A stretch of DNA of 64,000 nt, from positions 5,224,732 through 5,288,731 of the forward strand of contig CAKKNE010000005.1 of NCBI GenBank assembly GCA_918797485.1. Reading direction: 5' to 3'. The notes under the pieces are model-generated. The model worked only from the letters and a program-made list of their open reading frames with translations, had not been told where the DNA came from and did not search any database. The translations under genes and the position numbers were made by a program. The stretch is from Pelagomonas calceolata (lineage: Eukaryota > Sar > Pelagophyceae > Pelagomonadales > Pelagomonadaceae). This document shows, piece after piece, positions 61,223 to 64,000 of the stretch (position 1 is the stretch's first letter; each line of letters opens with the position of its first letter).

Positions 61223-63016
61223 ATGAGTCGCTTCACCCGGCGCCTACTCAGCCGCGAAGTTGATGTCCTCCAGACGCATCGCGACCAGCTCGCGCGGCGC
61301 GCGGCGACGCGCGTGCTGCGGGCCATGGCCGGCGTGACGCGGCAACGCACGCTGCCGACGCTGGCGCAGACGCTGCGGGACTACGCGGACAAGGCGAACA
61401 ACAGCGGCGCGCGGCGGTTCCGCGCCGGCTCGTTCATGGCCGCCGTGGAGCGGCGGCTGCAATGGGGCTTCGGCCGCACGCGGCCGCTGCTCGACGAGTT
61501 TCTGCGGCGCGACGACTTTGGCGACGGCGAGCGGCCCGAGCCGGACGTTGCGCTGCCGGCCGACGGCCCCGGCGACCCGTATTGCCCGCGGCCGCCGCCC
61601 GCCGAGGAACTCGCGGCGCTGACGCTGGGCGTGGCGGCTCGCCTGCCCCCGGTGATCGCCGCCGGCGCGGCGGCGACGCGCGCGCGACGGATGCGCTCGC
61701 GATTAAGGCGGCACTCGGCATCGCGTGACTTTGAGCCCCCAAAGCCGGCCGAAATACGACGAGCACTCGAGCCCGTCGTCGCGTCGCTCGGCGTCGGCGA
61801 CGCGGCCGGCGTCGTGGCCGCCGTCGGCGTCGAGGCGGCGCCCGCGCGCGCGGTGGCGGCGGCCCGCGCGGCGGCGACGACGCTCGGTTGCGACGCCGAC
61901 GCCGTGCTGTCCGCGGTCGCCGGCGCCGAGGCGGTCGCAAGGCAAGCTCGAGACACGTGCCCGCCGCTCGCGCGGCACAAGCTCGAGCAGTCGCTCAGGC
62001 GAACGCGCGGCGAGGGCGACTGTGCCGGTGCCGTCGAGGCGCTCGGCGTCCACGCCGCGCTCGGGGCCGGCCGCGCGGTCGTCGAGCTCTGGCGGACCGC
62101 CGCGCCGCTCGAGAGCTGCGCCGAGGACGCCGCGCGCCGCGCCGCCGACGTCGCGCTCGCCGAGGCGACGCTCGCACGGGCTGCGCGCGACTGGCGCGCG
62201 TTCGAAGCGCCGGGCGTCGAGGCGCTGCTCGCGCTGCGGCCGCGCTTCGTCGAGGCGCGGCGGCGGCGCGAGCTCGAGGCGGCGCTCGGCGCGGAAGCGC
62301 AGCCGCCGGCGGACGACGACGACCGCATCGGCCCGCGGCGGCGGACGGCGACGGAAGCGCCGGGCCCGGCGGTCCAGGTCGCGGTCGCGGCGCGCGCCTC
62401 GGCCGCGACGGCGACTTCGGAGGCGCGCCTGGCGGTCTTCGTGGAAAACCTGCCGGGCGACGCGACGGCCAGCGAGGTTGCCGCGGCCTTTGAGCGGGCG
62501 GGCGCCGTCGCCGACGTCGAGCTCTTTGCGAGCGCGCCGGCCGCGGCGACCGCGGCGACCGGCGGCCGGCGCGGCGCGGCTGCCGCCGACAGCCGCGCGC
62601 CCTACAAGCTGCGGCTCTCCGCGCCGACTCGCTCCGCGACGGCGGCGCTCGTGACCTTTGCCGACGAGGCCGGCGCGCGCGCGGCGGCGCACCCCGCGCT
62701 GCGCGTCTTCGGCGTCGTCGTCCGGAAGCGGCCCTGCCGGACGACGCCCGCGTCGGACCTGCGAAGCCTCTTCGTCCACCGCCTGCCGCCGGCGCTCGGC
62801 GAGGACGGCCTCGCGGCCGCGCTCGGCGCCGCGCTCGGCGACGACCTGAACGTCCGCGTCTGGCGCGACGGCGGCCTCGAGGCGTCGGACCACGCTCGTT
62901 TACGGTGCCGGACGCACGATCTGGCGTTGCTTGCCTGGCGCCGCCTCGCCGCCTCCGAGTTCGGGCCGAACCTGTCTTGGACGCAGACGGCGCCTTTCGT
63001 GGATGGGGAAGCGTGA
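61223..63016 (+). CDS. RRM-containing hypothetical protein, last gene before the telomere
   Basis: 597 residues, one exon, ATG 61223. The N-terminal 150 residues are basic and helical (TLPTLAQTLRDYADKANNSG). The middle (about 180-380) is an Ala/Arg-rich helical region. Residues ~402-505 form an RRM with RNP2 LAVFVENLPGDATASEVAAAF and an RNP1-position strand ATAALVTFADEAGARAA; a second, poorer RRM-like unit opens with LRSLFVHRLPPALGEDGLA near 516. Codon use is the most GC-rich of the window, so parts may be poorly constrained. RNA binding is likely, function unknown. The telomere starts about 0.7 kb downstream. Confidence 0.6.
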   Translation: MSRFTRRLLSREVDVLQTHRDQLARRAATRVLRAMAGVTRQRTLPTLAQTLRDYADKANNSGARRFRAGSFMAAVERRLQWGFGRTRPLLDEFLRRDDFGDGERPEPDVALPADGPGDPYCPRPPPAEELAALTLGVAARLPPVIAAGAAATRARRMRSRLRRHSASRDFEPPKPAEIRRALEPVVASLGVGDAAGVVAAVGVEAAPARAVAAARAAATTLGCDADAVLSAVAGAEAVARQARDTCPPLARHKLEQSLRRTRGEGDCAGAVEALGVHAALGAGRAVVELWRTAAPLESCAEDAARRAADVALAEATLARAARDWRAFEAPGVEALLALRPRFVEARRRRELEAALGAEAQPPADDDDRIGPRRRTATEAPGPAVQVAVAARASAATATSEARLAVFVENLPGDATASEVAAAFERAGAVADVELFASAPAAATAATGGRRGAAAADSRAPYKLRLSAPTRSATAALVTFADEAGARAAAHPALRVFGVVVRKRPCRTTPASDLRSLFVHRLPPALGEDGLAAALGAALGDDLNVRVWRDGGLEASDHARLRCRTHDLALLAWRRLAASEFGPNLSWTQTAPFVDGEA

Positions 63017-63150
63017 TTGACGGCGGCTCGAGTTAATTATCTGTTGTATCTTAAAAACACACACAATAGGAGCTTCCCATGCACAACTCCCCCCGACTCT
63101 TCCCCGAAGCTACAAAGAGCCTGCTCATGTCGCTCCTGACCGCCACGGGA

Positions 63151-63549
63151 GGGCCTGAAGGGCCCGAAGGGCCCTTCAGAGTCCTTAGTAGTGTTAGCTC
63201 AGAGTCCCTAGTAGTGTTAGCTCAGAGCTCGGGCCCGGAGGGCCCGAAGGGCCCGAAGGGCCCTTCAGAGTCCTTAGTAGTGTTAGCTCAGAGTCCTTAG
63301 TAGTGTTAGCTCAGAGTCCGGGCCCGAAGGGCCCGAAGGGCCCTTCAGAGTCCTTAGTAGTGTTAGCTCAGAGTCCTTAGTAGTGTTAGCTCAGAGTTCG
63401 GGCCCGGAGGGCCCGAAGGGCCCGAAGGGCCCTTCAGAGTCCTTAGTAGTGTTAGCTCACAGAGTTCGGGCCCGAAGGGCCCGAAGGGCCCTTCAGAGTC
63501 CTTAGTAGTGTTAGCTCAGACTCAGTCCTTAGTAGTGTTAGCTCAAGAC
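63151..63549 (+). repeat. Subtelomeric tandem repeat with GGGCCC palindromes
   Basis: About five units of 68-89 bp. Each starts with two or three GGGCCCGAA boxes, then CTTCAGAGTCCTTAGTAGTG and one or two copies of TTAGTAGTGTTAGCTCAG. The units alternate between short and long forms, so it is a higher-order array. It carries no gene. Confidence 0.9.
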
Positions 63550-63710
63550 CCCCTACCGCCGGCGCCCTTGGGTTAGTGTTAGCTTTTTTGGCCCCAGGGG
63601 TTTTGGGGGGCTGCTTAGGGTTAGCACGGGGTCTTAGTAGTGTTAGGCCGGGTTGTGTGGGTTAGGGTTCGGGGTGGGGTGGGTTAGGGTTGGGGGTGTT
63701 AGGGCTAGGG
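63550..63710 (+). repeat. Degenerate telomere-like transition
   Basis: GGGTTAGTGTTAGC, TTAGGGTTAGC, GGTTAGGGTTCGGGG and similar pieces lead from the subtelomeric array into the pure repeat, typical of old telomere tracts just inside the active end. Confidence 0.8.
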
Positions 63711-64000
63711 TTAGGGTTAGGGTTAGGGTTAGGGTTAGGGTTAGGGTTAGGGTTAGGGTTAGGGTTAGGGTTAGGGTTAGGGTTAGGGTTAGGGTTAGGG
63801 TTAGGGTTAGGGTTAGGGTTAGGGTTAGGGTTAGGGTTAGGGTTAGGGTTAGGGTTAGGGTTAGGGTTAGGGTTAGGGTTAGGGTTAGGGTTAGGGTTAG
63901 GGTTAGGGTTAGGGTTAGGGTTAGGGGGTTAGGGTTAGGGTTAGGGTTAGGGTTAGGGTTAGGGTTAGGGTTAGGGTTAGGGTTAGGGTTAGGGTTAGGG
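63711..64000 (+). repeat. Telomere, (TTAGGG)n
   Basis: About 48 TTAGGG units to the window end with one expanded unit (GGGGG at about 63923). The G-rich strand runs 5' to 3' towards the end, as expected for a right chromosome end. Confidence 0.97.

Noticed and set aside
63151-63549. Regularly spaced repeats that could suggest a CRISPR array
   Set aside because: Units differ in length, spacers are themselves repeats, and the context is a eukaryotic telomere.
63690-63932. 80-residue open frame of alternating Leu and Gly
   Set aside because: It is the TTAGGG telomere repeat read in frame.

Overview
This is a GC-rich, gene-dense nuclear chromosome end from a unicellular eukaryotic alga. It ends in about 290 bp of TTAGGG telomere repeat (63711-64000). 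Many predicted proteins start with a signal peptide followed by an ASAF/AF-type site, such as ASAF-LAPL in the SAP protein, AHAF-VAP in the At5g03900-like protein and GAF-QPP in the small membrane protein. That is the bipartite targeting signal of secondary red plastids, so the window points to a photosynthetic stramenopile. Transposon-like introns with GTGTGGAAATC ends and 8-bp target duplications match the introner elements published for the pelagophyte Aureococcus. A pelagophyte is therefore my best guess; the species is an inference.

Layout. 1-5.1 kb: end of an unknown gene, a SET methyltransferase, a membrane-anchored SGNH protein, a small plastid-type protein. 5.3-14.4 kb: lumenal FKBP, small basic gene, hot-dog thioesterase, J-domain/CS chaperone, PPPDE peptidase and a GH5 beta-1,3-glucanase; the last four carry introner introns. 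14.4-23.6 kb: repeat-rich, with small orphan genes, a TAZ protein, a SAP protein, an NDR kinase and a 1.9-kb gene-free stretch. 23.6-31 kb: membrane and coiled-coil genes, splicing factor MFAP1, an SNAPC4-like Myb protein, then a minus-strand tRNA cluster with two decayed copies. 31-41 kb: a gene with a nearly intact introner, a plastid membrane protein, a saposin-like protein, an inverted TPR-family pseudogene, DUF445, HtrA, and a divergent pair of exon-junction-complex genes (Y14 and eIF4A-III). 41-63 kb: mostly divergent gene pairs: hydrolase, plastid RF2, a Tudor/WD40 giant, a DMT transporter, a TcdA-TatD fusion, glutaminyl cyclase, PIH1, U-box, a GFA-methyltransferase fusion and an RRM protein. 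63.15-63.7 kb: subtelomeric repeats.

Two non-genic systems stand out. (1) Introns whose 5' splice site sits exactly at the first base of an 8-bp target duplication and whose 3' AG comes from the terminal inverted repeat; this rule restored the reading frame in every well-defined case. (2) A 23-24-bp imperfect palindrome (GCTAGTGTCTTAC...CGCTAGC) found 10 times in strong form and at least 7 times in diverged form, nearly always 40-350 bp upstream of a start codon and often midway between divergent genes. I know of no description of the second.

All calls come from reading the sequence. Splice sites without a duplication and start codons without an in-frame ATG are uncertain, as marked.
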